Shown: positions 45,229 to 58,140, counted from the stretch's first letter. The stretch: DNA of 64,000 bases from Perognathus longimembris pacificus (GCF_023159225.1 NC_063174.1:28107983-28171982), one strand, 5' to 3'. The notes: generated by a model not told the origin, from the sequence alone. Program-made: numbers and translations.

Positions 45229-45296
45229 CTGTTTGGCTTATTGATTGTCAATAGGGTTCAGGTTTTGACGAAATCACTAAGTGGCTTAAAAACACA

Positions 45297-45495
45297 TTAA
45301 CATTTGAGAGGTATTTATCTGAAACACTGGGTGGAAGAATCTACAGGAGGGAGAGGGAGAGAGAGAGGAGAGAGAGAAATGAGAGAGAGAGAAAGGAGAG
45401 AGAGAAAGGAGGAAGAATGAGAAAGGAGAGAGAGAGAGAGAGAGAGAGAAACACCCACATGGGTAGCACCCTGTCGAATCAGTATCTTGGAGAGG
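45297..45495. repeat. Left arm of an inverted duplication with (GA)n
   Basis: This arm reads ttaacatttgagaggtattt... to ...cagtatcttggagagg and matches, in reverse complement, 46626-46750. It carries an expanded GA-rich tract (about 45347-45449) that is only ~25 bp in the partner. Outside the microsatellite the arms differ at only a few positions. Confidence 0.92.
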
Positions 45496-46625
45496 GCATC
45501 ATGTGTGATGGTCCTCGACTTCTCAGGTTTAGAACTTTAGTTCTATACAAAGTTCTACACAAAGATGAGCAACCCATGGGAGACTAGTTTTTGCTAATGA
45601 AATTATAAAGGCATTGACTGCCATGAAAGCCATAATTTATATGTACTAAATGATGGGAGAAAAATTGTGTGAGTTCTTTGCAGTCACACATTGTTTTAGG
45701 GGTCTTCTATCTGGTGAGATACGTAACTTATAAGGCTGTCTCTTGATCAACACAGAATGAAAGCAATGACTGTGGGCATTTCAGAGGAGTAGTTTCTTCA
45801 CATTAGGGTTATTTTCTCTTCAAGAGCATTTGACATGTCATCTTTAAAAATGTCACCAAATTTATCATTGCCAAATTCCAATTAAATTTCAGTGAAGGTT
45901 TTCTTTGTCTACCAGTTACATTTCAGCTGTTTTCCTAAGGACAAATTTTAATATCTCTGGTTTTAGAAGCAGCACCATGAAGCCATTTCATAGGGGGTTT
46001 ACAATTCAATGCAATACCCACCTCTCCCCTCCCCAGTTCCCTTTTCCCCATACATTGTGCAGTTGGTTTATACCAATTAGTTTTATAAGTATTGCTATTG
46101 CAGTGGTTTGTCTTTTTATCCTTTGTCTCTTGATTTTCGTATTCCCTTTCCCTTCCCTACTTCCAATGCAATTCCATAGCTGTCAAAACTCCCGTGTGTT
46201 CATTTTTATTTAGTTTATTCCCTAATAAGGAATTCTTCTAGTTTTATAATGCTTAGCAGCTCCTTACTGTGGCTCCTAACAGCATTGCTGTAGTGAATAT
46301 TGGCTCAGCTGATGTGGGGCAAATTGTACAACCTATAGATGTTTAAGTTATCTTTATGAAAACCAGTGAAAAGATGAAAGCATTTACAAAAAGAGTCAAT
46401 GCTGGGCTGTAAATGTATTTGGAAAGAACAGTGTCAAATGTTCTTTGACTCAAAATAATTCTATACCCTACCAGATGGGAAACAGTATATACAGTCTTAT
46501 AGTCATGAAGGGCTGTGCTGGGTGTAGATAGTGCTGTGAACTCACTTAAAGTCAGACTTCTTGGGTTTCCAAGAGTAGCTACTTCAGACTAAAATGCTAA
46601 AGAGCAGTTGGGGCAAGGGACATAG
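45496..46625. other. Spacer between inverted arms, with an old L1 3' end
   Basis: 1,130 bp between the two arms. Most is unique. About 45990-46170 resembles a diverged minus-strand L1 3'UTR (cagttggtttataccaattag, then tttgtctttttatcc). No gene seen. Confidence 0.6.
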
Positions 46626-46750
46626 CCTCTCCAAGATACTGATTCCACAGGGTGCTACCCATGTGGGTGCTCTCTCTCTCTCTCTCTCTCTGTCCCTCCT
46701 GTAGCGATTCTTCCACCCAGTGTTTCAGATAAATACCTCTCAAATGTTAA
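46626..46750. repeat. Right arm of the inverted duplication
   Basis: Reverse complement of 45297-45495, with a short (CT)n (about 46670-46691) in place of the long GA tract. It ends at caaatgttaa (46741-46750), opposite ttaacatttg (45297-45306). Confidence 0.92.
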
Positions 46751-47410
46751 ATTTTGCTAGACATGCACCAATTCCAAAAATCTTTCCAAGTTCTGAAGAA
46801 GAGGGAATGGTTCTATTTTCTCAAATGCAGGAGTGGAGGACGTGATCTTAGAGAGCTGCGTATAATATGGTACATAAATTTCCATAATCCAAAGACAACC
46901 CTTACTATTTTATATATTGGATAATAAAAAAACTTTAATGCTTTATGGTTATTTTCTTCTGAAACATAGACTGTTTATTACATGGGAAAATCAATGATGG
47001 GGAGTCCTTCATTAGCTTTCAAATGGTTTCAGATCATACCAAAAATTTTAAAAGAAAATAAATCAATTAACCAATGGTCATATCTTTACTAAATCAAGAC
47101 AGATTTTATATTTCCTTGGGGGTCAATTCCATAAATAGTGTTTTTTATTCAGCAAAGTAGAAACATAGAGTACTTAGCAAGTGTTTAAAAGCATAAACTC
47201 TGAACTGCTGAGGAAAGAAGAGTAGCTGCTTCATACTCAGTCACTGACTTCAAAATATGAGGCTTCAAGTGAGACAGAAAGGACTTTACGAAAGTGACAG
47301 TACTGAATAATGCAAGGGAATTACAGCTAAATAACATGTGCTTATTATGCTTTTGGTTTCTATCAAGCTGTGCGGGAACACATGGATTCCTTTTCTTTTT
47401 TAAAAACTAG
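46751..47410. other. Unique non-coding DNA
   Basis: No gene or clear repeat recognised. Confidence 0.55.
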
Positions 47411-49395
47411 ATTATATTTTTATTTTTTTTCCTTCTTTATTGTCAGAGTGAAGTACAGAGGGGTTACAGTTTCATATGCAAGGCAAGTACATTTCTTATC
47501 TAACTTGTTACCTTCTCCCTCATTTTTCCCCCATCTCCCCCCTCCCCAGCTCCTTTTCTCCCCATGAGTTGTATGGTTGGTTTACACTAATTGGTTTTAT
47601 AAGTATTGCTATTGCAGTAGTTTGTCTTTTCATCCTATGTCTCTTGATTTTGGTATTCCATTTCCCTTCCCTAGTTCCAATACGTCTATATACAGGATCT
47701 GGGGGTACTAAGATCAGATGCAGTGATAGCAGGGGTAAAATTACCAGAAGGGAATACAAGAGAAAAAAAGGGGACAGTTTCACATGGCATGTTGAAAATA
47801 ACTGCAACAATGATATACCATTTGTCCATAACTTGGAGTTCATTTAGCTTAGCATCATCTTAGGTGTTCATACAGGCATAGCTATTGAGGTATTGTGATC
47901 TTCTGCTATGAATTATTCCCTATGAGGGAAACCATAGAGTCCATGTTTCTTTGGGTCTGGTTCACTTCACCTAGTATGATTTTTTTCCCCCAAGTCCTTC
48001 CATTTCCTTACAAATAGGGCAGTGTCATTCTTTCTGATAGAGGCATAGAATTCCATTGTGTATATGTGCCACATTTTTTTTGATCTACTCAGCTACTGAG
48101 GAGCATCTGGGTTGGTTCCATATTTTACCAATGACAAATTGTGCTGCAATGAACATAGTTGTGCTGGTGGCTTTAGTGTGGTCTTGCTTGTAATCTTTTG
48201 GGTAGGTGCCCAAAAGTGGGGCTGCTGGGTTGTAGGGGAGCTCTATGGTTTTAGCCTTCTGAGGAACCTCCATACTGCTTTCCAGAGTGGTTGAACAAGT
48301 TTACATTCCCACCAACAATGTAATAGGGTTTCCTTTTGGCCACATCTCCTCCAGCATTTGTTATTATTAGTTTTCCTGATAATGGACATTCTTACTGGTG
48401 TGAGGTGGAATCTCAGTGTTGTCATGATTTGCATTTCTTTCATGGCCAGTGATGTGGAGCACTTCTTCATGTGTCTCTTGGCCATTCTCATTTCCTCTTC
48501 AGAGAAGTCTCTTTTTAGGCCGTTGGCCCATTTGTTAAGGGGGCCATTGGTTTTTTGAGGATTTGTTTTGGAGGAATTTAACTTTTTGAGTTCTGCATAT
48601 ATTTTAGATATGAGGCCTTTGTCCATTGTATGGCCAGTGAAGAGCTTCTCCCAATCTGTGGGCTTTCTATTTATCTTTCAAGCTATGTCCTTTGCCCTGC
48701 AGAAGCTCTGCAGTTTAATGTAGTCCTATTTGTCTAACCTTTCTTTGATTGGTTGTGTTTCTGTGCCTTTGTTAAGGAAACTTTGTTCTGTGCCAAGGTG
48801 CCCAAGAATTTCGCCTATTCCTTCTTGTAGTGTTTTCACGGTGTCTGATTTTACTTTGGGGTCTTTGATCCATTTGGAATTGATTTTGGTGCAGGCTGAT
48901 ATATAAGGATCTAGTTTTAGTTTGTTACCAGTGCTGAACCAGTTTTTCCAGCACCGTTTGTTGAAGATGCTGTCTTTCTTCCATCCTATTTTTTAGGTCC
49001 TTTATCAAAGATTAAGTAGCCATAGGTCTGTGGGTTCATTTCTGGGTTTTCATTTCTGTTCCATTGGTCCTCAAGCCTGTTCTTGTGCCAATACCAAGCT
49101 TTTTTTTTTTTTTATTACTATAGCTTTGTAATACAGCTTGAAGTTTGGTATTGAAATTCATTGAGCACTGTTCTTTCTAGTTAGGATTGCTTTTGCTATT
49201 TGGGGTCTTTTATTGTTCCAAATGAATTTTTGGATTGCTTCCTCCATTTCATTAAAGAATGATGTTGGGATATTGATGGTATTGCATTGAATTTGTAGCC
49301 ATCCTTTTATAATATTGCTATTTTGACAATGTTAATCCTCCCAATCTAGGAGCATGGGAAGTTTTTCCATTTCCTTAGGTCTGCCTTAATTTCAT
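47411..49395 (-). mobile_element. L1, 5'-truncated (copy M)
   Basis: Minus-strand L1: A-tail complement (47416-47431), 3'UTR, ORF2 C-terminus (127-codon frame 48626-48243 with [18 protein letters not shown]), and ORF2 up to the RT thumb region at 49395. A T-run at 49100-49114 interrupts ORF2. I found no convincing target duplication. A younger-looking relative of this region is copy C. Confidence 0.92.
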
Positions 49396-51259
49396 AGAAT
49401 AATGAAGGAATTTGTGTTGAAGTGATTGATACCCAAGATATCAACATGGAAATGGTTATCATGTACTAACTAGAAAGACAAATTAGAATCACCTTTCCCT
49501 CTCTCCTTTTTGAGGCAGATTAGGATATGTGAGCATGTGAATGGCAATTTTGGTTCATAGTTATTTACTATTGTTTTACATTCTGTGTTCATTTTATTAT
49601 GAAATAGCTACTGGTTTGTTCTTGTTTGGTGATACTGAAGTGTTAGAAATGATCCCTCTTTCTCTATTCAGTTGAGACATTTGAGGTACATTATCTGAGG
49701 TACAAAGGGTAGTTAGAAAGGACCAGGGAGAAGCAAGTGGTTTGGGGAATATTTATGTCACTGTTACATGTGTATATGCATACCTTTGACCAATGGGGCT
49801 CTGGATTCATTTAGTGAAATCAAAAGAACCACAACTAAATAAAATTAAATGTCTGGGTTGAAAATTGAAATTCCATATAATGAAGAAGAAGTAAAATGGG
49901 TTTAGCAAATGAATATTTCAAGTACAAATTATTGAATAGACTTGATGAAAGTATAAGGGAATAGAAGTTGAAAATGGTTTAGTTTTATGAACACGATTGC
50001 CAACTGATAATTTGTTCAGTTGGAAAATTGATAGGATATCTCAAAATTACAGAAAACTTAGTCTACATAATTTTTGCTAAATATTCTCTTGGATTATAAA
50101 ATAGGGAAAACTGAATTGTGAAGCAATATGAAACTCTACTACATGCAGAATACTCAAAATTCTATATGAGCAAGGACCTGTAAAATATTTTATGACTTCA
50201 CAGTGAATAACTGGATGGCAATGCAATCTTCTATCTCATAGTACACCTCAAAATACATGGCCTACAACATTAAATCTCTAATAAAAGGAACACCAAAGAT
50301 TAGAAAATGTTATTTCTTACTCACTGGCAAAGGGATAGCTCTCAGGCATTAGGACCCTTGTAAATACAAATAGAGAATTAACTGTTTAAAAATTTTAAAT
50401 TTAAATTTAATTTTTAAAAACTGTGTTCTATCTGAGATCAGCTTGGCTTTGCCTGATTATTTTCTCTTTGGAAATGTAAATTAATCATGTTAGAGTGAGC
50501 TCTATGAAGAGAACCTGCTGTTTTTTCATGGGCCCATCTAGGCTCATGTTTCTTACTGGATTTGGCCTCATTTGGTTAAGCCATCTTGGAGGGTCCTGGT
50601 AGCCTGAGCCCTGAAATAAAGCTCTCACAAGCCCATGGCTTGGGTGATTGGTAGCAACCGCAACCTTCCAGAATTCAGTCAATTAACTTTGGACAAATTG
50701 TGACTTTTTTTTTCAGCTGCTTAATAAACATTAAAAGAAAAACCCCAGCCTCGTTTGCTTAGTTGGCATTTCAGTTGATTGAAGGTAGGGAAATCAAGCC
50801 TCAAAGCAATATTTGAGTAACACAATTACTTTGGAAAGTCTATAAAGTGCAGGGGAGAGAATCTAGACCTATCAATTCAAAAGGGAATGAGGAAGAGCAC
50901 AACAAGCTAGATCTTAGAATATCTTGAAAGCAAAATAGCCTTTTTGTTCCAGGCATTTGGCCATGGTGTACACAACTTTGTGATTATGTGACTATGTGGA
51001 TTTATAGTCAGTTTCCAAGCAAATCATCAGAGCTAGACAAATGTCTTCTGATCTGTCTCTGTGGTGTTTATTCATGGAAGGAACTCAGCCAGGGCCCTGA
51101 AATACCTGGTGACCCTTCATGAACACATGACAGTTATTGATTTGATTTCTTTTTTGTAGAGTTATAGAGTCCCCCAGAACTTGGACATTTTACCAAACTT
51201 TTTCTCTCTGTGTCTATGCAATATAATACTCTCCAGATTTGTAGACTTTCTTTGATTTC
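49396..51259. other. Unique non-coding DNA
   Basis: AT-rich; a palindromic-looking aaattttaaatttaaatttaa patch lies near 50390-50415. No gene or repeat recognised. Confidence 0.6.
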
Positions 51260-51481
51260 AAAATGTGCCCTACTGGGGCTGGGAATATAGCTTAGCAGTA
51301 GAATGCTTGCCTTGCATGCATGAAGCCCTGGGTTTGATTCCTCAGCACCACATAAAAGAGAAAAAGGCTGGAAGTGGCACTGTAGCTCAAGAGGTAGAGT
51401 GCTAGCCTTGAGCAAAAAGAAGCCAGGTCCCAGGACTGGCAAAAACAACAACAACAACAACAACAACAAAATATACCCTAT
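51260..51481 (+). mobile_element. IDL-Geo dimeric SINE
   Basis: The ID-like monomer starts at 51275 (ggggctgggaatatagctta) and the Geo monomer at about 51369 (ggaagtggcactgtagctca), with a CAA-rich tail (51446-51467). Part of the Geo 3' region is deleted. Flanks aaaatgtgccctac (51260-51273) and aaaatataccctat (from 51468) are a 14-bp duplication with two mismatches. Confidence 0.9.
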
Positions 51482-51547
51482 TGAAATATTTCTCTTGGCT
51501 TTGGAGATAATGACTCGTTTTTATGTCTGATGAATAGCCAGCCCTCT

Positions 51548-51772
51548 TTTATCTATTTATTTATTTTGCTGGTCCTGAAGCTGGAACTGGGGCTTGGGCA
51601 CTGTCCCTGAACTGTTTTGCTGAAGGCTAGCATTCTACCACTTGACCCACTTCCAGCTTTTTCTGTGATTAATTGGAGATAGACTTCCCTGCCTGGGCTG
51701 ACCTTGAAGCTCCACCCTCAGATCTCAGCTTCCTGAATAGCTGGGATAACAGATGTGAGCTACTGACTCCCC
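51548..51772 (-). mobile_element. B1-headed Geo SINE, antisense
   Basis: The tail complement is tttatttattt (51553-51567), the Geo module lies at about 51568-51655, the linker gattaattggagat near 51667 and the B1 head to about 51770. Confidence 0.87.
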
Positions 51773-52068
51773 ACTTACCCAGTTCCTCTTGTCAGAACAA
51801 CTTCTACGTTGTGAGCCATGTGAGCTCAAACACCCATATTCCTAGAGACTGTACAGTATTTGGAAGAGATTTCTTGCCGCTTCTGTTATAGCAAAGGACA
51901 GCACATCTTGGCTTCCTCCATTTCTTCTTACTATATATTCTGAGTGTAAGGGACCAATCTCAGATTTCCTTTCACATTCCTTTTATTGTTTTTAGACTTG
52001 AATCCATACCCTTTTAAGTTTCTTACAGCTCTATTTTGCCCTACTGGAACTCTCAGAATTTTGATGGG

Positions 52069-52290
52069 ATTAAAAAAAAAAATGGTTGTGAAGCTTGAAC
52101 TCAGGGCCTGGGCCCTCTCATTGAGCCTCTTTGTGTTCAAATCTAGCACTTTACCACCTGAACCACAGCTCCACTTCTGGTTTTTGAGTGATAATTGGAG
52201 ATAAAAGTCTCATGAGGACTTTTCTTTCCTGGGCTGGCTTTGAACCATGATCCTCAGATCTCAGCTTCCTGAGTAGCTAGGATTACAGGT
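52069..52290 (-). mobile_element. B1-headed Geo SINE, antisense
   Basis: The Geo module lies at about 52085-52175, the linker tgataattggagataa near 52188 and the B1 head with the complement of cctgagtagctaggattacag ending at about 52288. The tail region is aaaaa/t-rich and disrupted. Confidence 0.87.
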
Positions 52291-55140
52291 TGGCTTGATG
52301 AGATATTTTAAAACGTGATTACACTGATTCAGAAAGGGCTTTGTTTTGATGTAACATGTGTGTTGGCTTGACAAGCTGACTGAAATCACCACAGGCACCG
52401 TGGAAATGAGGATGAAGCCAAAATAACAGCGAGGGGAAAGAATCCACAATGATCAGCTAAATGCCAAGAAATATTAAAAACAGATATTCAAAGAAAGGGA
52501 CCTATCTGAAAGTGGTCATTTCAAGTGTTCTTAGGATTCCTCTGGGCTCTGTAGTTCTCTGGCCATTGCTTTTAAGTATAGGTCCTCCTTTTTGCTATTC
52601 AAGCAATGTAACAGTCAGTCTGGATTGATCAAGGTAGTAGACTGGACTTGATGCCAGTTGGAAAGCTAGAATAGAGTTCTGCACTAGTTTTACTGTTTTA
52701 GTTGCTGGATGGTAGGAAGATCTCCAAGATCCAAGAAGGACCCAGAGTATTATGGGTAGAGGAGATGTGAAGCTGGATTCAGTGCAACAGCTACTTATGA
52801 AGAAGTGTACAACCATTTCAATAGATTGACAACCAGTAAGACTGTACTGATTTTCATCAGCTGCATTACTACAAGTTCTATTTCAGTTGGCAAAAGTTTA
52901 GTCATCCTGTGGTATAATCCTGTTGGCAGTTTGCTCTCAGTTAAGATGGACACCGAGGCCATGTTTTGTGTTCACATTATCACACTGCTCTTTGTCCTGT
53001 TAAGATGGACACAAACAGTAGAGTAGAAAAAAAAGGTTACTGTCATAGAAGGAGAAGCTACTGGGGAAAACGGAGCAAAAGGGGGAAAGCATTAGCTATC
53101 AATCACTCATCCCAGCAGAGATTTCAAGAGAAATTTAATATGGCAGTCTTTGTAGCAATTGTAGAACTCTTAGGCACAGTTGAGACTAAATCAGGGTATG
53201 GATAGGGGCCAGCTGCGTTTGATAAATGACTCAACATGGCTAAGTATTCTGCAAAAAGAAAACTTCAGTACTGACAGCATGCACCAATGATGTGATGAGC
53301 CCTCAAATGGATGAAGAGTAATGGATCAAAAGTAGAACCCGATGCCAAGAAAAAAAATCCCTCACTGAGTGCAAATTTAAGAGATGGAGTTACTCTTTAC
53401 ACAGGGATTTAGTGGCTTTCTCTTCTCCAAGGCATAACTCCACTTTATTTAGCTTTAGCTAGGAAAATACTCAATGTTCTTGGATTTTTTTTCCCTTGCT
53501 GAATGGATTTGAAACTCTTAAGTATTTCCTTATTCTAAATTTCTCAAGGTGGATAATTACTCTAGGGATTAATGTTCTAACAGGAGATTAAAGAGATTGA
53601 CTATTAAATATCAAATATTTGTAACCCTTGATAAAATTCTGTATACTTGTTGATGATCTTTACCAAAATCATTGGTAGTATGTGGGGGAACCTAAGGACA
53701 GATGAATCTCAACATTTACCTTTTCAAATGAATGCCAGAATCAATAGGTAGACTTATTTCACAAAATAGGTGAAAATGGTATGTAAAATAGTGATTGGAA
53801 TAGACCAAAGCCTTGAAAGGGTTTAATAAATAGTTTACATTGTTGGAAAAATAAAGGCACTTACCCATTTGTGTAGTCCACAGCTCATAGATATCCAATT
53901 TTATTGTAGAACATGAACAAGTTACAGGAGATAATTGAAGAGTTATGGTCATCTATTTATTTTTATTCAAGAGAGAGGTCATACTAACCTGTCTTAGTTG
54001 ATTGGCATTAGGGTAGTACCAGCTGAACTACTTAACTAACAAGAGCAAGTCAAGAGATTGGATCAAGAGACAATGTTAGATATCAACACAAACTTTCTCA
54101 ATAGATGTGCAAAGAGCAAAATAAGATTTATTGAAATCAAAGCTAGCTAAACAATTCACTGAATCATGTTCCTGTCTGTACCCAGAATCAGCAATTTAGC
54201 TTTAGGGAGACATGGAACAATAGTAGCTTGGACTTGTGCCCAGGACTCTTCAAGATAAAGTAAAAGGAGAGTGTATATGTTGGACCAGAGCCATTTCTCC
54301 AGAAGACACAAAGATAGGCAGGGAGTCTTGGAGGGATCTTTCCTTATTATAAACAGAACCTTCCTTAGTAACCTTTGGTCTTCAGGGAGAGAGTGTGGAT
54401 ATTAAGCTCTTGGCCCAGAATAAGGTTTAGTGAAATGGCCTTGGGGCACAGACCTGGCATGGCTTCTTAGAGTCCCATGATAGCCACTTTCTTTCTCTAT
54501 CTTGGTTGGTTCTCATCCTCATCTGGTTGCTGCTTCACTTTGGGGGCATTGATAAAATCCAGCTCTGGGGATGTGAGATATGGAGTCTGGAGGGACTCTG
54601 AAGGAGTTGGATGACAAAACTAAATGGCAAGTGGGTGTCTGGCACTCAGGAGTGGGCTTTGGCTAATGGGAAGTGGGAGATAAGAGGGAACTGAGAAGAT
54701 AAACACAACTGAATACTCTAAGGTGCAATTCCTTCCTGTAGCCCTTCTTGTAAATTTCCCTATGTGAACATGCCTGCCATGTGAGCTTCTCTGGCTCTTC
54801 CTGACCTTTGTGTGCATGGGGAATGGGATAACAAAGTTCATTCAATACCAGTGCACTGTTACCTACCCTTTTTTTTTTTTTTTTCTGGTTTTCTGCCTCT
54901 TTGGGATTATGTCTCCTAGGCAAAGTGTGAGACTCCTAAAGCCATGTCTCACACTGTGCTATCTAGGATGCCTGGGTTTGGGACCTCAGACAAATCATTC
55001 AGTATTTAACCAAATTGTTAATATGTCGGCCTCATCAATATGTAATATGATCCTTCCTAATGTCAGACTACTGTGGTTTCAGTGGCCCCTCCAAAATTAA
55101 TGTCAATTTAATTGTGACCCAGCTATTAAGAAGTGAGACC
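52291..55140. other. Unique non-coding DNA
   Basis: About 2.8 kb with no recognised gene or mobile element. A T18-class run lies at 54870-54887. Short open frames are featureless. Confidence 0.6.
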
Positions 55141-55348
55141 AGGCCAAGCACAGGCAGCTCACACCTCTAATCCTACCTCAGGAGGGTGAGATCTGAGGAT
55201 GATAGTTCAAAGTCAACCTAGGTAAGAAAGTCCATTAGTCCCTTATCTCTAATTAACTATCAACACTCTGGAAGTAGAGCTGTGGCTCAAGTGACAGAGT
55301 GTTAGCCTTAGTTCAAGCCCCAGAACCAGAACGACAACAACAAAAGAC
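55141..55348 (+). mobile_element. B1-headed Geo SINE
   Basis: The B1 head (ggccaagcacaggcagctca, 55142-55161) is followed by the linker ctctaattaactatc (about 55247-55261), the Geo module (gtagagctgtggctcaagtg, 55274-55293) and a short CAA-rich tail. The Geo 3' part is deleted. Confidence 0.87.
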
Positions 55349-55629
55349 CTTTTTGAGGTGGTAAGTCGTTATCATGGGAATGGACTAAAAGTCTCAAAAA
55401 TGGATTTGTTATAATTTTAGCATCCTTTTCCACCCCCATCTTGAGCATGCTCACTTGTCTTCTGTCATATTATAATGCAGCAAGAAGGCCCTCACCAGAT
55501 GCAGCCCCTTTGATTTGGGACTTGCCAGCCTTTCAAACCAGGAGCTGGATAAAATGCTATTGTTTGTAATTTAACCAGTGGTATTCTGTTATAGTAGTAG
55601 AAATAGACACAGACAAAAAACAGATTTAG

Positions 55630-55718
55630 GGGCTGGGGATTTAGCTCAGCGGAAGAGTGCCTGCCTGGCAAGCACAAGGCACCAAGTTCGGTCCTCAGCT
55701 CTGGAAAAAAAATCTATA
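55630..55718 (+). mobile_element. ID monomer SINE
   Basis: A clean single ID element: ggggctggggatttagctca (55630-55649) carries the A box, and caagttcggtcctcag (55684-55699) the B box. An A-rich tail runs to about 55712. It lacks a Geo module, so it is a plain tRNA-Ala/BC1-type ID. Flanking aacagattta copies (55620-55629 and about 55722-55731) form a direct repeat. Confidence 0.93.
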
Positions 55719-55731
55719 AAAAACAGATTTA

Positions 55732-56293
55732 AGCTCTTCTCATTATTACAGCTTAAATTTGCATTGGAACAATTAGTATCAGCTCTTCTCAGCTAGAGTG
55801 TGAACGAAACCCCAAGATATGTATTACCTGTGATGAATTAAGTTCTGTCCTATGCATGTGGAATGTATCTCTTCTGAGAAAATTGAGAAAGCAGTTATTT
55901 GAATAATCTGTGTAACTTAATTATCTTGAAGAATCCTAGTTTTTTTGAAGATATTAAAGTTTATTTCATATAGGAAATTAAGCATTTTCTAGTAAGCATC
56001 ATTTACTTACTGCATAACAGAATGAAGGACACTTTGAGGAATGCTAAGAGTTGGTAAGGTCTAGAGGAAACAGGAGACATTATATAATGATACCCAATAA
56101 GCTGATAGGGCACAGCCTTGTAATGCCCTTTACTCCATAGTTTTCAATCACTTCAGCCTGATATTTTGTGCAGAATTCCAGTAATAGAAATTGTATAGCT
56201 GTACAGCCCTTTAAAAAAATAAATACAGACTTGTGCTTGAAAGTATACTGGAATTTCCTCTTCCTAAGTAGAGATTGCCTCTAGTGGTACCTT
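55732..56293. other. Unique non-coding DNA
   Basis: Nothing recognised; a direct repeat of tcagctcttctca-like sequence (about 55734 and 55779) flanks a short segment. Confidence 0.5.
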
Positions 56294-56540
56294 TGGTTAG
56301 GGATTTCTTTTTTTTTTTTTTTTTTTTTTTTGGCCAGTCCTGGGCCTTGAACTCAGGGCCTGAGCACTGTCCCTGGCTTCTTCCCGCTCAAGGCTAGCAC
56401 TCTGCCACTTGAGCCACAGCGCCGCTTCTGGCCGTTTTCTGTATATGTGGTGCTGGGGAATCGAACCTAGGGCCTCGTGTATCCGAGGCAGGCACTCTTG
56501 CCACTAGGCTATATCCCCAGCCCCTGGTTAGGGATTTCTT
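56294..56540 (-). mobile_element. IDL-Geo dimeric SINE, young, antisense
   Basis: A T-run (56310-56330), Geo module (56331 to about 56430) and ID-like module ending ccccagcccc at 56524. The perfect 16-bp duplication tggttagggatttctt lies at 56294-56309 and 56525-56540. The body is almost identical to the copy at 61804-62005. Confidence 0.96.
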
Positions 56541-56723
56541 AAAGGCACGAAGTGAAGAGACCTTGGGTACACTCTCAACCCAATTGCACTTATGCTCTCT
56601 GAACCTGGCGTAACGTGGACAGACGTTGATTGCATCCTGTTTGTAAAGGGCTAGTCTAGACAAATTTCTAGCATTGTTCTTTTTTTGCCTTGTTACTTTG
56701 GTATTAAAGGTACATTTATTTTA

Positions 56724-56726
<3 letters not shown>

Positions 56727-56778
<52 letters not shown>
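56727..56778. repeat. (TG)n microsatellite
   Basis: About 25 TG units at the tail of the adjacent antisense SINE. Confidence 0.95.
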
Positions 56779-56781
<3 letters not shown>

Positions 56782-57003
56782 ATGCTGATCTTAGCCTTGG
56801 ACTCAGGCCTAGGTATTGTTCCTGAGCTTTTTTCCTCAAGGCTGGTGCTCTACCACTTGAGCTATTGGTCTACTTCTGACTTGTTGGTGGTTAATTAGAG
56901 GTAAGTCTAATGGACTTTCCTGCCCGGGTTATCTCTTAACTGTTATTCTCAGATCTCAGCCTCCTAAGTAGTTAGGATTATAGGTATGAACTGGCACCAG
57001 GCT
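56779..57003 (-). mobile_element. B1-headed Geo SINE, antisense
   Basis: The Geo module lies at about 56785-56878, the linker ggttaattagaggtaa near 56889 and the B1 head to 57003. The (TG)n is its tail. Confidence 0.87.
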
Positions 57004-58140
57004 ATTTTACAGTTTTTCAGATGTAATCTTCATTTGTAACAAGGATAGTAAATCATGTGAGTAAATGTTTGAATGCCTACTAAGAGCTGAGTCCTAGGAA
57101 ATGATAGTGACTGTGGCTTGTTGTTTGTGTCTGCAGAGCTCAAAGAAATGGGAATTAATGTAGACAAATGTTATACTATATGTTTTAGAAGTGAAGCATG
57201 TAGAAAATGACATGAAGTTGAAGAAATCGATATATTACTCTCTTTTCAAGTAATTCATTTGCTGTATTTTAGAGACCATGACTAAAACAAATGACCTGTA
57301 AGAAAACTAGGGTGGCATTTTTCTGAACCATTTGTATTGCTATAATTTTTTTTCTGGGTTCTCCAATAAAATCCTTGTCTTAAGTGATATCAAACAAGAA
57401 AAGGAATTGAAACTTGTTAAAACTTCTAGTCCTGAGTCCACCAACTAGGCTAGTAATAGCTAAGTATTTGGTTAAGGAATGTCATTTTTCAACACTTTGC
57501 CTGGAAATAAAGGTAGAATATTTAAGTTCTATGTTTTTATGTATAAGAAAATAGTGAATGGGAATTTATGGGGGTCTGCTTTCAAAATATTTCTGATTGG
57601 GCTTTTTGTAAACACTAGTAGACCAGAAATTTGGTATCAAAATCTAAAAATATTTGTCATTTGTATGTTTTATCTAAAATACAGGCATTTAACATTTTTT
57701 TCTTAAGTGAAGACCTATTTAAACTCTACTCACATATTTGTATTTATAATTTGTGAAAATCATTCTGTTAGGTCTAGAGTAGAAGTCTATCACTGGAACT
57801 TTTTGGCTTTGTTAAATACTCCAAAGCATTTTCAATGATATAAATAGCTCTAACAGAATTTTTTGAGAAGATTGGGAGAATGACCTTGTGCTGTATTAGC
57901 TTACATGCCTGGATGGAAAGGTATAGTTAGTGCTGTTAATAAGAACAAATTGAAGACTAATATTTGGCATATAAAATTTCAGATAACTATTATAAATTCA
58001 TAAGGTTGTGTTGCAAAAAATGAGGATGGGTGCTTTATTTCAAGGGGTTGATGACTATTTAATATGATAAACATTTTAAAATTAGAAGAAACTAGAGATA
58101 GTCTTTTTCTCATGGAAACACAAGTTCATAATTAGGTCTT
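57004..58140. other. Unique non-coding DNA
   Basis: AT-rich with no recognised gene or repeat. Confidence 0.6.

Noticed and set aside
45297..46750. A DNA transposon with terminal inverted repeats
   Set aside because: No transposase remnant is visible in the spacer and I see no target duplication outside the arms; left open as an alternative in the finding.
54870..54960. SINE tail and body
   Set aside because: The T-run is followed by sequence that matches none of the SINE modules in this window.
55630..55705. tRNA gene
   Set aside because: A- and B-box-like motifs belong to an ID SINE with an A-rich tail; no proper cloverleaf or terminator.
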